A stretch of DNA of 64,000 nucleotides from Flavobacteriales bacterium (GCA_016779995.1 JADHMO010000004.1:109176-173175), one strand, 5' to 3'. Positions 44,832 to 55,038 are shown, counted from the first letter of the stretch. Numbers and translations: made by a program. The notes: generated by a model from the sequence alone, not told the origin.

Positions 44832-46376
44832 TTATAAGTCGAATTTTATGCCTTGAGCAAGCGGTAGTTCATCAGAATAATTAATGGTGTTGGTCTGACG
44901 ACGCATATATATTTTCCAAGCATCAGAGCCTGATTCTCTACCACCACCAGTTTCTTTTTCGCCACCAAAAGCACCACCTATTTCTGCGCCAGAAGTACCA
45001 ATGTTGACATTGGCAATACCACAATCAGAACCAGAAGAAGCCAAAAACTTTTCAGCGTCTTTAAGGTTAGAGGTCATGATAGCAGACGACAAGCCTTGTG
45101 GCACATCGTTTTGTATTTCAATAGCGTTTTCTAATTCACCAGAATACTTAATTAAGTATAATATTGGAGCAAAAGTTTCGTGTTGAACGATAGCAAAATC
45201 GTTCTTTGCTTCAGCAATAGCTGGTTTTACATAACACCCACTTTCGTAGCCAGAACCCTCTAACACACCACCCTCAACCAAGACTTTACCACCCTCTTCA
45301 ACAACTTTAGTTAGCGCGTCCTGATACATGCCCACAGCATCTTTGTCAATTAACGGCCCAACGTGGTTGTTTTCGTCTAAAGGATTTCCAATTTTAATCT
45401 GTTGGTACGCGCTAACAATAGAGTTTTTAACGGTGTCATAAACAGATTCATGAATAATTAAACGCCTTGTTGAGGTACATCGTTGCCCACAGGTTCCGAC
45501 CGCACCGAATACAGCGCCAGGAACAACTATTTTTAGGTCAGCGGTTGGCGTGATAATGATAGCGTTGTTTCCGCCAAGCTCTAGCAACGATTTACCGAAA
45601 CGACTCGCCACTGTTGCCCCTACTATTTGTCCCATTCTTGATGAGCCTGTTGCTGAGATTAGCGGCATACGTTTGTCGTTGGTCATCATTTCACCAACTT
45701 CGTAGTTACCAGTCACGATACAAGAAATACCTTCTTCTAAATCGTTTTCTTTTAAGACTTCAGCAATTAAGTTTTGACAAGCCACTGAGCATAATGGCGT
45801 TTTTTCAGAACCTTTCCACACACAAGTGTCACCAGCTATCCACGCCAAAGCGGTGTTCCAACACCACACAGCCACTGGAAAATTGAAGGCAGAAATAATG
45901 CCCACCACTCCTAAAGGATGATATTGTTCGTACATTCTGTGTCCTGGACGTTCAGAATGCATAGTCAAACCGTGTAATTGTCTAGACAATCCAACCGCAA
46001 AATCACAAATGTCAATCATTTCTTGAACCTCACCCAAACCTTCTTGATAAGATTTGCCCATTTCATAAGAAACTAACTTTCCCAAAGCTTCTTTGTGTGT
46101 TCTTAGTTTATCTCCGAATTGACGAACCACTTCACCACGTTTTGGGGCAGGTACTGTTCTCCAATTTTTGAACGCAGAGGTAGCTGCCGACATAACCTTT
46201 TCATAATCCTCTTTGGTGCTGCACCTTACTTTTCCAATTAATTTTCCATCAACAGGAGAATACGACTCTAAAAGCTCTCCGCTAGAAAAACAATCGCTAC
46301 CAGTAGAGCTGCCGTTGTTGATTTCTTTTAAACCTAATTCTTTTAATGCCTCTTGTATTCCAAACGTATCGTTCAT
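44832..46376 (-). CDS. Aldehyde dehydrogenase, ALDH7/antiquitin type (probable aminoadipate-semialdehyde dehydrogenase)
   Basis: 514 residues. NAD-dependent ALDH with LLELGGNNAI (catalytic Glu) and FGAVGTCGQRCTSTRR (nucleophile Cys). The sequence GTCGQRCTSTRRLI and the N-terminal ESYSPVDGKLIGKV are typical of the ALDH7A1/AmaB group, which oxidises aminoadipate semialdehyde (piperideine-6-carboxylate) in lysine catabolism. The specific substrate is inferred from subfamily resemblance. It lies 21 bp after rseP on the same strand. Confidence 0.86.
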   Translation of the reverse strand: MNDTFGIQEALKELGLKEINNGSSTGSDCFSSGELLESYSPVDGKLIGKVRCSTKEDYEKVMSAATSAFKNWRTVPAPKRGEVVRQFGDKLRTHKEALGKLVSYEMGKSYQEGLGEVQEMIDICDFAVGLSRQLHGLTMHSERPGHRMYEQYHPLGVVGIISAFNFPVAVWCWNTALAWIAGDTCVWKGSEKTPLCSVACQNLIAEVLKENDLEEGISCIVTGNYEVGEMMTNDKRMPLISATGSSRMGQIVGATVASRFGKSLLELGGNNAIIITPTADLKIVVPGAVFGAVGTCGQRCTSTRRLIIHESVYDTVKNSIVSAYQQIKIGNPLDENNHVGPLIDKDAVGMYQDALTKVVEEGGKVLVEGGVLEGSGYESGCYVKPAIAEAKNDFAIVQHETFAPILYLIKYSGELENAIEIQNDVPQGLSSAIMTSNLKDAEKFLASSGSDCGIANVNIGTSGAEIGGAFGGEKETGGGRESGSDAWKIYMRRQTNTINYSDELPLAQGIKFDL

Positions 46377-46397
46377 TATTTTTTATCTTTTAGTTAG

Positions 46398-47726
46398 CTA
46401 TGATAGTAATTTAAAAATATCGTTTCCATTGGCATATAACACTAAGCCCAATAACAATATTACACCTAAGGTTTGGGCATATTCCATTACTTTTTCATTA
46501 GGCTTTCTGCGAGTAACCACTTCATATAATAAAAACATAACGTGACCCCCATCTAAAGCAGGAATAGGCAATAAGTTTAATACTGCTAACATAATAGAAA
46601 GAAAAGCGGTTAAACTCCAAAAACGCTGCCAATCCCAAACAGGAGGGAAAATGCTGCCAATAGAAATGAAACCACCTACAGATTCAGGTGATTTTTTAAT
46701 GAGTTTAAACTGCTTAAGATAGTTGGCAATTTCTGACTGTGTTTTCTTTAGTGCTGCTGGAAATACTGTAAGCACATTATATTGCTCTGTTTCTAGTTCA
46801 TACAAAGATGAAAACGACGTTAATTGCACACCCATAATACCTTCTTCCAAGAAAACGCTAAATTCTTTTTCTTGTCCGTTTCTGTCCACCACAACAGTTG
46901 CAGAATCTCCTTTTAGTGATGGCGTGTAAGCAATGACGTCACCCGCAAACCCCATGGGCCTATTGTTAATAGTAACTATTCGGTCGCCAACTTGAGCTCC
47001 TGCTTTTTTCATCACAGAACCCTCGCTAAAACCCCCAATAACAAAAGGTATATTTGGCGAGAACAGCGGTGTTTTTGCTAAAACAGCATTTTTGACCTCT
47101 TCTGTAAACGGCACATCTAATTGTTTGCCACTCCTTACTACAGTAATTATTTTAGCATCATCTAGAATCAGCTTTTGTATCATTTCTGAATGCAGACTTC
47201 CGTTTTCTCTAGCAAAACGATCTACTTTGCTTCCGTCGATGGAATATATTATATCGCCGTTTTGAAAACCCGCAGCTAAAGCTAGAGAATCACAATGTAT
47301 GCCGTAAGTCGCCTTTTCACTAGGCAAATATTTTTCTCCCCATATCACCAAACTAAAAGAGTAAATAACGAAAGCTAGAATAACATTTACAGTAACACCA
47401 CCCAACATTATGATGAGTCGTTGCCAAGCGGGTTTTGAGCGAAACTCCCAAGGCTGAGGAGGTTTTTTCATTTGCTCTTTGTCCATAGACTCGTCTATCA
47501 TACCAGAAATCTTAACATACCCACCAAGAGGTAGCCAACCTACACCATATTCAGTGTCGCCTACTTTCTTTTTAAAAAGAGAAAACCAAGGATCAAAAAA
47601 CAGATAAAATTTTTCTACTCGGGTTTTAAATAATTTAGCTGGAATATAGTGTCCAAGTTCGTGTAAGATGACCAATATTGACAAACTTAAGAGAAGTTGT
47701 CCTGCTTTAATTATTATTTCTTCCAT
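46398..47726 (-). CDS. rseP: RIP metalloprotease (site-2 protease)
   Basis: 442 residues. Membrane-embedded zinc protease: the N-terminal helix carries HELGH at residues 22-26, two PDZ domains occupy the middle (for example VMKKAGAQVGDRIVTINNRPM near 235), and the second active-site helix contains LNLLPIPALDGGHVMFLLYE near 390. It cleaves membrane proteins such as anti-sigma factors and signal peptides. It sits 4 bp after dxr, an arrangement known in many bacteria. Confidence 0.95.
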   Translation of the reverse strand: MEEIIIKAGQLLLSLSILVILHELGHYIPAKLFKTRVEKFYLFFDPWFSLFKKKVGDTEYGVGWLPLGGYVKISGMIDESMDKEQMKKPPQPWEFRSKPAWQRLIIMLGGVTVNVILAFVIYSFSLVIWGEKYLPSEKATYGIHCDSLALAAGFQNGDIIYSIDGSKVDRFARENGSLHSEMIQKLILDDAKIITVVRSGKQLDVPFTEEVKNAVLAKTPLFSPNIPFVIGGFSEGSVMKKAGAQVGDRIVTINNRPMGFAGDVIAYTPSLKGDSATVVVDRNGQEKEFSVFLEEGIMGVQLTSFSSLYELETEQYNVLTVFPAALKKTQSEIANYLKQFKLIKKSPESVGGFISIGSIFPPVWDWQRFWSLTAFLSIMLAVLNLLPIPALDGGHVMFLLYEVVTRRKPNEKVMEYAQTLGVILLLGLVLYANGNDIFKLLS

Positions 47727-47730
47727 TTAT

Positions 47731-48888
47731 TTAAATTAGTGCGTTAGCTAAAACCCGACTTTCTTCGTCTGACGACACAAAGTCATCGTATGTGGGATTC
47801 GCCACAAAAGTACTCTTTTCCATGCAATCGGCAATCACATCAGACATTTCTAAAAAGCCTATTTTGTCTTTTAAAAACGCATCTACAACAACTTCGTTAG
47901 CAGCATTTAGAACACAAGCCATATTACCCCCTTTATTCATCGCTTTATAAGCTAGTGCTAAATTTTTGAAAGTGTCAGTGTCAGCCTTTTCAAAGGTTAA
48001 ACTTGGGTAGTCCATAAAGTCGAAACGTGGAAAATCCGAAACAATCCTTTGCGGGTAAGCTAAAGCATACTGTATAGGCAGCTTCATGTCTGGCAAACCC
48101 ATTTGAGCTTTCATAGAGCCGTCTGTAAACTGCACAATAGAGTGTATTATGGACTGCGGGTGTACAATAACATCTATTTGTTCGCTTTTTAAACCAAACA
48201 ACCATTTTGCCTCTATAACTTCAAGCCCCTTATTCATTAAGCTCGCCGAGTCAATCGTAATCTTAGCCCCCATATCCCAATTAGGGTGTTTTAACGCTTG
48301 TTCTTTTGTAACATTTAACAGACGGTCTTTTGTCCACCCCCTGAACGGACCGCCTGAAGCAGTTAGGTATATTTTTTCAATAGGGTTGTGGAACTCTCCT
48401 ACCAAACATTGAAAGATTGCTGAGTGTTCGGAATCAACAGGATAAATACTTACACCGTATTTTTTTGCCAAGTCTGTAATTAAAGCACCCGCCACCACCA
48501 AAGTTTCTTTGTTGGCAAGAGCAATGTTTTTCTTGGCTTTTATGGCACTTATTGTAGGCTTTAATCCAGAATAGCCAACTAGGGCGGTTAACACCATGTC
48601 TATATCCTCCATTTCCACCACCTGAGCCAAAGCTTCTTTACCAGCATAAACCTTAATGTCTTGACTTGACAAGGCTTCAAACACCTCTTGATATTTTGTT
48701 TCATCAACAATAACAACAGCGTTTGGATTAAACTTCAGGGCTTGTTTTATTAATAAGTCGCTATTGGAATTGGCGCTGAGCACTTCAACAACGAACAAAT
48801 CCGTATTAGCTTCTATTACATCAAGAGCTTGAGTGCCTATTGAGCCGGTTGAACCCAGTATGGCGATGTGTTTTTTATTGTCGGTCAT
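47731..48888 (-). CDS. dxr: 1-deoxy-D-xylulose 5-phosphate reductoisomerase
   Basis: 385 residues. Second step of the MEP isoprenoid pathway. NADPH loop HIAILGSTGSIGTQALDVI at the start, ALANKETLVVAG near 125, the metal/substrate block VDSEHSAIFQCL near 152 and TASGGPFRGW near 182, and NKGLEVIEAKWLFG near 222. The start overlaps the upstream GH3-like gene by 14 bp. Confidence 0.96.
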   Translation of the reverse strand: MTDNKKHIAILGSTGSIGTQALDVIEANTDLFVVEVLSANSNSDLLIKQALKFNPNAVVIVDETKYQEVFEALSSQDIKVYAGKEALAQVVEMEDIDMVLTALVGYSGLKPTISAIKAKKNIALANKETLVVAGALITDLAKKYGVSIYPVDSEHSAIFQCLVGEFHNPIEKIYLTASGGPFRGWTKDRLLNVTKEQALKHPNWDMGAKITIDSASLMNKGLEVIEAKWLFGLKSEQIDVIVHPQSIIHSIVQFTDGSMKAQMGLPDMKLPIQYALAYPQRIVSDFPRFDFMDYPSLTFEKADTDTFKNLALAYKAMNKGGNMACVLNAANEVVVDAFLKDKIGFLEMSDVIADCMEKSTFVANPTYDDFVSSDEESRVLANALI

Positions 48889-50377
48889 CTAAAAAGGGGG
48901 TTAAGCTATTTGCAAGTTTACGATTATTTGACAAACGAGGCGGCTTATTCTGTCCCCCTAATTTACCTTCGGACTTCATGTATTGATGAAATCCACCCTC
49001 CCGAACCTTTGTTATTGTTAATGGTTTTAATACTTTTCCTTCGATGAGGTCTTTGTAATAGCTGTTTTGTTTTTGCATAGCTTCGTCTAGGTCCTCAGCA
49101 AACACAAACTCATCGGCAGGAGGTTCTTTAAACTCTATAAACCATTCGTGGTAAGGCAAATCTGTTTTAGGATTCACCTCTGGAGCAACATGGAACTCGG
49201 TTACTACGGCACCTTGCTTTTTCAAAACTTCACGCATAGCCTCCTCAACTTCTTTACCAATAACGTGTTCCCCAAAAGCAGAGGTAAAGTGTTTTATTCT
49301 ACCACTTACCACCAACCTGTACGGAGAGGTAGAAACAAAACGAACAGTATCACCAATATTATACCCCCATAAACCAGCGTTGGTGTTTAAAATAAGAACA
49401 TAATCTTTTCCCACCTCTACGTCTGCTAGAGTTATTCTTTTAGGGTTTTCTTCAAAAAATTGGCTTGACTCGATGAACTCATAAAAAATACCGTGATTAA
49501 CACACAACAACAAACCCTCAGTTTTTTGTTTGTCTTGATAAGCAATAAAGCCTTCTGAGGACGGGTATGTTTCCACACTTGGCACATCTTTTCCTATCAA
49601 CTCCAAAAAACGATTTTTATAAGGCTCAAAGTTTACACCACCGTACACAAACAAGCTATAATTAGGAAAGACATCTTTGATTTTTTTGTCTGTTCGTTTA
49701 GCAAGTCTTTCAAAATACATCTGTACCCAAGGAGGAATACCGCTTATCAGAGTCATATTTTCAGAAAGGGTTTCATCAATAATAGCCTCTATTTTTGTTT
49801 CCCAATCCTCAATACAGTTGGTTTCAAATGACGGCTTATTATCTCTTTGCAGATACCAAGGGATATGGTGAGCAACAATACCAGACAAACGCCCTATCGG
49901 TGATTTTTTACTAAAATCTAATTCTGGACTTCCTTGTATAAAAATGTTTTTACCATTTAAAAATTTAGCCTCGCCCGTTTCTTCAATAAAGCTCAAAATA
50001 GCGTCCTTTGCACCCTTCAGATGATACGGCATAGATTCCTTTGAGATAGGAATGTATTTGGTGCCAGAGGTGGTCCCCGATGTTTTACAGAAATACAAGG
50101 GGCGACCCGGCCATAAAACGCTTTCTTCTCCTTCCAATGCGCGCTCAACATAAGTCTTTAAACCCTCATAATCTCTTACAGGAACTTTAGATTTAAAATC
50201 TTCGTAAGTGCGAATGTGTTTGAAATCGTGTTCTTTTCCGAAAGCCGTTTCAGACGCTCGTGACATTAAGGAGTTAAAAATCTTTTCCTGAGATTTTATA
50301 GGGTTTTTTATCCACCACTTGTTTTGTTGTTTTACAACACGAGCATACAGAACACCAAAAAAAGACTTTACACCCAT
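48875..50377 (-). CDS. GH3-like acyl-adenylate-forming enzyme
   Basis: 500 residues. Matches the GH3 auxin-responsive-promoter family of the ANL superfamily: the ATP loop FCKTSGTTSGTKYIPIS near residue 107, SLFVYGGVNFEPY near 245 and the hinge region YRLVVSGRIKHFTSAFGEHV near 370. Plant members conjugate acyl acids to amino acids; bacterial members are of unknown substrate. It lies between the M23 peptidase (3 bp) and dxr (14-bp overlap) in a conserved-looking leftward cluster. Confidence 0.85.
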   Translation of the reverse strand: MGVKSFFGVLYARVVKQQNKWWIKNPIKSQEKIFNSLMSRASETAFGKEHDFKHIRTYEDFKSKVPVRDYEGLKTYVERALEGEESVLWPGRPLYFCKTSGTTSGTKYIPISKESMPYHLKGAKDAILSFIEETGEAKFLNGKNIFIQGSPELDFSKKSPIGRLSGIVAHHIPWYLQRDNKPSFETNCIEDWETKIEAIIDETLSENMTLISGIPPWVQMYFERLAKRTDKKIKDVFPNYSLFVYGGVNFEPYKNRFLELIGKDVPSVETYPSSEGFIAYQDKQKTEGLLLCVNHGIFYEFIESSQFFEENPKRITLADVEVGKDYVLILNTNAGLWGYNIGDTVRFVSTSPYRLVVSGRIKHFTSAFGEHVIGKEVEEAMREVLKKQGAVVTEFHVAPEVNPKTDLPYHEWFIEFKEPPADEFVFAEDLDEAMQKQNSYYKDLIEGKVLKPLTITKVREGGFHQYMKSEGKLGGQNKPPRLSNNRKLANSLTPFLDDRQ

Positions 50378-50380
50378 CTG

Positions 50381-51247
50381 TTAAAATAAGATATACTGTT
50401 CAGGGTCAACAGGGTTGTTGTTGTACCACAATTCAAAGTGTAGGTGTGGACCACTGCTCCATTTGCCAGAGTTTCCAATAATAGCAATAGCTTCTCCAGC
50501 CTTAACTCTCTCACCCTGACTCTTTAGCAAGACAGAGTTGTGTTTATAAACAGAAAGTAGATTGTTTTCGTGCTGAACAACTATGACGTGACCAGTTTCA
50601 GAAGTCCAAGAAGACATCACTACCACCCCATTAAGCGTACTTTTAATAAGTTCATTTTCTTTAGTAACCACATCAACACCATAGTGTTCATCTTCAACAT
50701 TAAACGATCCAGTAACAAGACCTTTTACAGGTAGAAAAAACAGGAGTTTTTCAATACTTTGATTATCCACGTTTGTATAACCAAAAAAGTTAAACTTTTC
50801 TTCTGCCTCCACCTGCTCTCTCAACAAAGAATCTTCAGGTGTTTTTTCAAAATTAATATCTTCTTGTGTTGAGTTGAGCGACACTACCCCTATTTGGTTT
50901 GTGTCTATGTTGCGACCTTCGATAATATTTTTGATGTTTTGGAGGTAGCGTTCTCTGTTGATTAATTCAACACTTAGAGAATCCGACAACAGGTTAAGGG
51001 TGACCATTTGTCGCCTTATGTCTGTGCTCGTATAACCAGGGATATACTCTCTCAATGGGCTAAAAGCAATAACCAAAGCAGTCCCACCCATTAATAAAGT
51101 TACGGTAATACAGGTCAATAAGAAGACGTTTAGCCTCGACATATTGAACGATAAGCGTTCTTCGAAGTTTTCGCTATTGAGAATAACAAAGCGATATTTG
51201 AATCGCCACCTATTCCAAAAAGAGTTCTTTTTTTTATCTTTCGACAT
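50381..51247 (-). CDS. M23-family (LytM) peptidoglycan endopeptidase
   Basis: 288 residues. A cytoplasmic N-terminus and a membrane helix (about 35-60), a coiled region, then the LytM domain from about 185: zinc ligands HYGVD and HLHFELW with the third His in VVQHENN, so the site looks complete. It cuts peptide cross-links in the cell wall. Divergent from sprE, a pairing that suggests envelope-related function. Confidence 0.92.
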   Translation of the reverse strand: MSKDKKKNSFWNRWRFKYRFVILNSENFEERLSFNMSRLNVFLLTCITVTLLMGGTALVIAFSPLREYIPGYTSTDIRRQMVTLNLLSDSLSVELINRERYLQNIKNIIEGRNIDTNQIGVVSLNSTQEDINFEKTPEDSLLREQVEAEEKFNFFGYTNVDNQSIEKLLFFLPVKGLVTGSFNVEDEHYGVDVVTKENELIKSTLNGVVVMSSWTSETGHVIVVQHENNLLSVYKHNSVLLKSQGERVKAGEAIAIIGNSGKWSSGPHLHFELWYNNNPVDPEQYILF

Positions 51248-51311
51248 AATCGCTGCAAATATCTTAAAATTTTATCTTAACACCCTTTAATCTTTATTCA
51301 AGAAAATAAAA

Positions 51312-51319
51312 TAATTTTG
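51312..51319 (+). promoter_or_regulatory. Probable -7 element of sprE/porW
   Basis: TAATTTTG, a perfect TAnnTTTG match 22 bp ahead of the start at 51342. Confidence 0.4.
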
Positions 51320-51341
51320 TCAGATATAAGTTATTGCACTA

Positions 51342-53930
51342 ATGTTTGTAAAAACCAAATCTTTCATTCTAGCCTCTTTCTTGTTGCTCACCATCTTTTT
51401 TTTGGGGTCTTGCAAAACCACTAAGAACAAGTTTTTTAACAAAGCCTATCACAAGACCACTACAAGATACAACTGGTATTTTAACGCTAAAGAAAGCTAT
51501 AAGTCAGGTGTAAATAGACTGGAAACACAACACAAAGATGATTTTAATGAACTTTTAAGCATATACCCCCTTGGAACAGATAAAGACGCACAAAGTGTAA
51601 GCCCTCAAATGGACAAAGCACTAAAAAAGAGTGCTCAAGCCATCAGCAAACACTCTATGCTTATTAAAGGCAAGGAGTATAACCGCTGGATTGACGATTG
51701 TTACTTGCTTATTGGAAAAGCCTATTTCTACAAAAAAGAACACATCAAAGGTGTAGAAGCCTTTCGATTGGTTAGCCGACAATTTGAGGGGCTTACCTCC
51801 TCTTATGAAGCCAAAATTTGGCTAGTCAAATCTTTTGTAGAAGCTAATGACCTCAGCTCAGCAGACCTCATACTTGAAGAAATTTTGTCTGACGAAGATT
51901 TCCCCACCGAACTTAATAAAGAGTTAGCCTTGGTAATGGCGCATTACCATATTCGACAAAAAGACTATGCCCCAGCTATTTTGGAGTTAGAGGAGGCGAT
52001 TTCTTTAACCAAAAAGAAAAGAGAAAAGTCCCGCTTTTTATACATTATTGCACAATTGCATTACAACCAAGAGAATTATTCTGCGGCTACCAATTATTTT
52101 TCTAAAGTCATACGGATAAGTCCAGATTATGAAATGACATTTAATGCTAAAATTAATAGAGCACGTTCTTTTGACACTTCTTCAGGGGGTTCTGAACAAA
52201 TTCAAGACGAACTTAATAAGATGTTGAAAGATGCCAAAAACAAAGAGTTTTTAGACGTTATCTATTTTGGTTTAGCGGAACTTTCTAAACGCCAAGGCAA
52301 GACTAAAGAAGCTATCCCTCTGTATGTTAAGTCGGTTGCTAAAAGCATTAAAAACGACGCTCAAAAATCCTTGTCAAGCGTTATACTAGCTGACATTTAC
52401 TACGATCAACAAAATTACCGTTTTTCTCAAGCTTACTACGATACTGCCGTTGCCTATATGAGCACTGACAACGATAGGTTTGTACCGGCTTCAGCTAGAC
52501 AAAAAACCCTAACAGAACTGATTACCAATTTGGATATTATTCAACACCAAGACAGCATACAGCGTGTAGCGCTGATGCCAGAAAAAGAGCGTTTGGCATT
52601 TATCGATAATATTATAGAAAAGCTAAAACAAGAAGAACAACGCTTAAAAGAGCTAGAAAGCTCTAGACGTTCTGAAAACAACTTTTTTAACGACCCACAA
52701 CAAAACAATAGCTTTAATAGGCTGAACCAAAACAGAGGTGGGGATTGGTATTTTGACAATCCTAATACGCTGAGTTTTGGTTTTTCAGAGTTCAACAGAA
52801 AATGGGGAAAAAGAAAATTAGAAGACGATTGGCGACGTTCAGATAAAAAATCACTAACCATAGAGGAGGCTTTGGCAGACACCACAAATGAAGACGAGTT
52901 TGACCCTAAGAGCAGAGACTCCTATCTAAAAGAATTACCCGTAACGGTTGAAGCTATGAAAGAGTCCAACCAAAAAATTATAGAAGCCTATTTCGATGCA
53001 GGGGTGATTTATAAGGAAAAACTAAGCGACATCCCCCAATCTATAAGTACTTTTGAAACTCTAAATAATCGTTTTCCAAACAGCGAAAATAGGGTAATGG
53101 TCTTGTATTTTTTGTATAGACTACACGAGGAGAAAGGCAATATAGACTTTGCTAAGGACTATAAAAATATGTTGCTCAAAGAGTTTCCCCAAAGTGACTA
53201 CGCCAAACTCATTAAAGATCCCGACTATGCCGAAGAATTGGTTCAAGCCAATAGCCTACTTAACACGGATTATGAGAAGGCACACCAATACTATTTACAG
53301 TCTCAATTCGACGCTTGTATTAATCTTTGTGAGCGAGTCAACAAAAACAACCCCAACAATACCCTTTACCCCAACTTCGACTTTTTGAAAACTATGGCTA
53401 AAGGCTTTGGTATGACCAAGAGCAATTACATTAATGCCCTCACGCTAATCGTGGAGAAATACCCCAAACATCAGGTTGCAGAATCCGCTAAAGAGATATT
53501 GGTGTATTTAAAACTAGAGGAATTAGAAGGCGATAAGATGGTATTAAGTGAGGAAGACCTAGCTTATTTGGATAAGCCCAATGCGGGGCACTATTTTATT
53601 TTGTTGTTTAAGGAGTTTGACCTCGAAGTATCTATTGCTAAGTCCACACTTTCCGACTATCACGCCGAATATTATCGACTAGATAGGCTAAATGTTAGCG
53701 ATTTACTTTTTGACGACCATACCCACATGATTACAGTCAGGGAGTTTCCCAACAAAAGCAAGGCTATGAGCTATTACAAGGCATTTGTTGAGGGAGATGT
53801 AAGGGGTGTTTTTGGAGACGATTATGACGTTTTTGTCATTGCAAGTCCAAATTTTCCAACCTTTTTCAAAAACAGAGATATTGAGGGCTATAAAAAGACT
53901 TTTCAAGAGTATTATCTAAATAATCAATAA
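51342..53930 (+). CDS. porW: T9SS/gliding lipoprotein PorW (SprE)
   Basis: 862 residues. Lipoprotein signal with LGSC (Cys24), directly followed by the family's N-terminal block NKFFNKAYHKTTTRYNWYFNAKESYKSG. It is largely TPR-like helices (for example SSYEAKIWLVKSFVEANDLSSADLILEE), a charged low-complexity part (about 425-520) and a C-terminal domain ending FQEYYLNNQ. SprE is required for type IX secretion and gliding in Flavobacterium, and PorW is the Porphyromonas homologue that couples the PorM motor to the translocon. It serves the many T9SS cargoes seen in this window. It lies 42 bp before the bactofilin. Confidence 0.9.
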   Translation: MFVKTKSFILASFLLLTIFFLGSCKTTKNKFFNKAYHKTTTRYNWYFNAKESYKSGVNRLETQHKDDFNELLSIYPLGTDKDAQSVSPQMDKALKKSAQAISKHSMLIKGKEYNRWIDDCYLLIGKAYFYKKEHIKGVEAFRLVSRQFEGLTSSYEAKIWLVKSFVEANDLSSADLILEEILSDEDFPTELNKELALVMAHYHIRQKDYAPAILELEEAISLTKKKREKSRFLYIIAQLHYNQENYSAATNYFSKVIRISPDYEMTFNAKINRARSFDTSSGGSEQIQDELNKMLKDAKNKEFLDVIYFGLAELSKRQGKTKEAIPLYVKSVAKSIKNDAQKSLSSVILADIYYDQQNYRFSQAYYDTAVAYMSTDNDRFVPASARQKTLTELITNLDIIQHQDSIQRVALMPEKERLAFIDNIIEKLKQEEQRLKELESSRRSENNFFNDPQQNNSFNRLNQNRGGDWYFDNPNTLSFGFSEFNRKWGKRKLEDDWRRSDKKSLTIEEALADTTNEDEFDPKSRDSYLKELPVTVEAMKESNQKIIEAYFDAGVIYKEKLSDIPQSISTFETLNNRFPNSENRVMVLYFLYRLHEEKGNIDFAKDYKNMLLKEFPQSDYAKLIKDPDYAEELVQANSLLNTDYEKAHQYYLQSQFDACINLCERVNKNNPNNTLYPNFDFLKTMAKGFGMTKSNYINALTLIVEKYPKHQVAESAKEILVYLKLEELEGDKMVLSEEDLAYLDKPNAGHYFILLFKEFDLEVSIAKSTLSDYHAEYYRLDRLNVSDLLFDDHTHMITVREFPNKSKAMSYYKAFVEGDVRGVFGDDYDVFVIASPNFPTFFKNRDIEGYKKTFQEYYLNNQ

Positions 53931-53972
53931 TCAGACTTTTTATTATATTTGTTCTACCAAAAACAAATAGTA

Positions 53973-54389
53973 ATGTTTTCATCAAAAGAAAAAACCATGG
54001 CAAAACCACACGAAAACACAGGAGTAGTAAATTTAATTGGCGTAGGCACAACTATCGTTGGCGAGGTAACTTCCTCTGGCGATATTCGTGTTGATGGTAA
54101 CCTTTCAGGGTCTATAAACACCAAAGGAAAAGTTGTAATTGGATCTACAGGAATGGTAGAAGGCAATGTAAACGCTTCAAACGCAGATGTTTCGGGTGAG
54201 TTAAAAGGCTCTATCTCGGTATCAGAGCTTTTAGCCTTAAAATCTACCGCAAAATTAGACGGCGATATCGTAACAAACAAACTTGCCATAGAGCCAGGCG
54301 CTTCCTTTACGGGTTCTTGTAGCATGGGTGCAGTTATAAAAGACATCAACCATGCCGGAAAACAAGAAAAACAAGAAAAAACAGCCTAA
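53973..54389 (+). CDS. Bactofilin-family cytoskeletal protein
   Basis: 138 residues from the ATG at 53973. The DUF583/bactofilin core is visible as six-residue beta-helix turns with alternating Gly/Val/Ser: NLIGVGTTIVGEVTSSGDIRV, NTKGKVVIGSTGMVEGNV, SNADVSGELKGSISVSELLAL. It forms polymer scaffolds linked to cell shape and polar complexes. It overlaps the next gene, atpZ/I, by 38 bp, and lies between sprE and the ATP synthase cluster. The C-terminal tail is Lys/Gln-rich. Confidence 0.9.
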   Translation: MFSSKEKTMAKPHENTGVVNLIGVGTTIVGEVTSSGDIRVDGNLSGSINTKGKVVIGSTGMVEGNVNASNADVSGELKGSISVSELLALKSTAKLDGDIVTNKLAIEPGASFTGSCSMGAVIKDINHAGKQEKQEKTA

Positions 54390-54585
54390 ACGTTTTATCG
54401 TTCTTATTGCTGTTGCCTCTCAGATGGGAATAACCATCTTTTTAGGAGCTACTTTGGGCAAATTTCTAGATGCCAAATACCAAACTGAAAAAGCTTGGTT
54501 CACCATCGCTTTAACCCTTTTTGCCCTGCTCATCTCTTTGTATTCTGTTATGCAGACCCTCAACAAACTTAACAATGACGACTAG
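54352..54585 (+). CDS. AtpZ/AtpI-family small membrane protein
   Basis: 77 residues with a Lys-rich start and two membrane helices (about 15-36 and 48-70): FIVLIAVASQMGITIFLGATLGKFLDAKYQTEKAWF contains the typical Gly-rich helix and the KxLDxKY turn of AtpI/AtpZ. It is thought to aid assembly of the c-ring or Mg2+ uptake in the ATP synthase operon. It begins inside the bactofilin gene and overlaps the next by 11 bp. Confidence 0.82.
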   Translation: MPENKKNKKKQPKRFIVLIAVASQMGITIFLGATLGKFLDAKYQTEKAWFTIALTLFALLISLYSVMQTLNKLNNDD

Positions 54586-54964
54586 TCGTTTTGTTCTTTC
54601 TTTTGCTAGTAAATTAGGACTTGTTTTAGTCTGTGTAGGGCTGATGCACTACCTGGCTTTTGAGTTGCAGGATATTCAGCTTAATCTAAAAATGTGGGCT
54701 TTTACTTACCTCAGCAACTTTCTACTGGCAGGACTTGCCATTTTGACGATTTATAAATTTAGAATCACCCACACCGCGAGTTTGGGGTATATTTTTTTAG
54801 CAACAAGCCTACTAAAACTGATTGTTTTCCCGCTCTTGATACAGCCCATCTTAGTTGAACAATGTCCTAACTCAACCCATGCTTTTCTCTTGTTTTTTAT
54901 TCCATATTTTGTGGCTCTAATGGTTGAAATAAGTGTTTTAATAAAGCTACTCAATCGACTCTAA
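54575..54964 (+). CDS. Small four-helix membrane protein of the ATP synthase locus (DUF6168-like)
   Basis: 129 residues from the ATG at 54575 (11-bp overlap with AtpZ/I). Four hydrophobic segments: FASKLGLVLVCVGLM, MWAFTYLSNFLLAGLAILTIY, LGYIFLATSLLKLIVFPLL and FLLFFIPYFVALMVEISVLI. It resembles the small integral membrane gene found at this position in other Flavobacteriales and may correspond to AtpI-like or DUF6168 proteins. Function unknown; context suggests ATP synthase assembly. Confidence 0.65.
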   Translation: MTTSRFVLSFASKLGLVLVCVGLMHYLAFELQDIQLNLKMWAFTYLSNFLLAGLAILTIYKFRITHTASLGYIFLATSLLKLIVFPLLIQPILVEQCPNSTHAFLLFFIPYFVALMVEISVLIKLLNRL

Positions 54965-55038
54965 ACTTCTTGACAACAAGACGTTAAAAAAACTTTAAAA
55001 TAATTCATCATTTTATTTTTAGAATAAACATTAATATT

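Noticed and set aside
53954..54349. 131-codon minus-strand frame opposite the bactofilin gene
   Set aside because: Mirror of the regular beta-helix repeat of bactofilin; the plus strand has the family signature and fits the operon.
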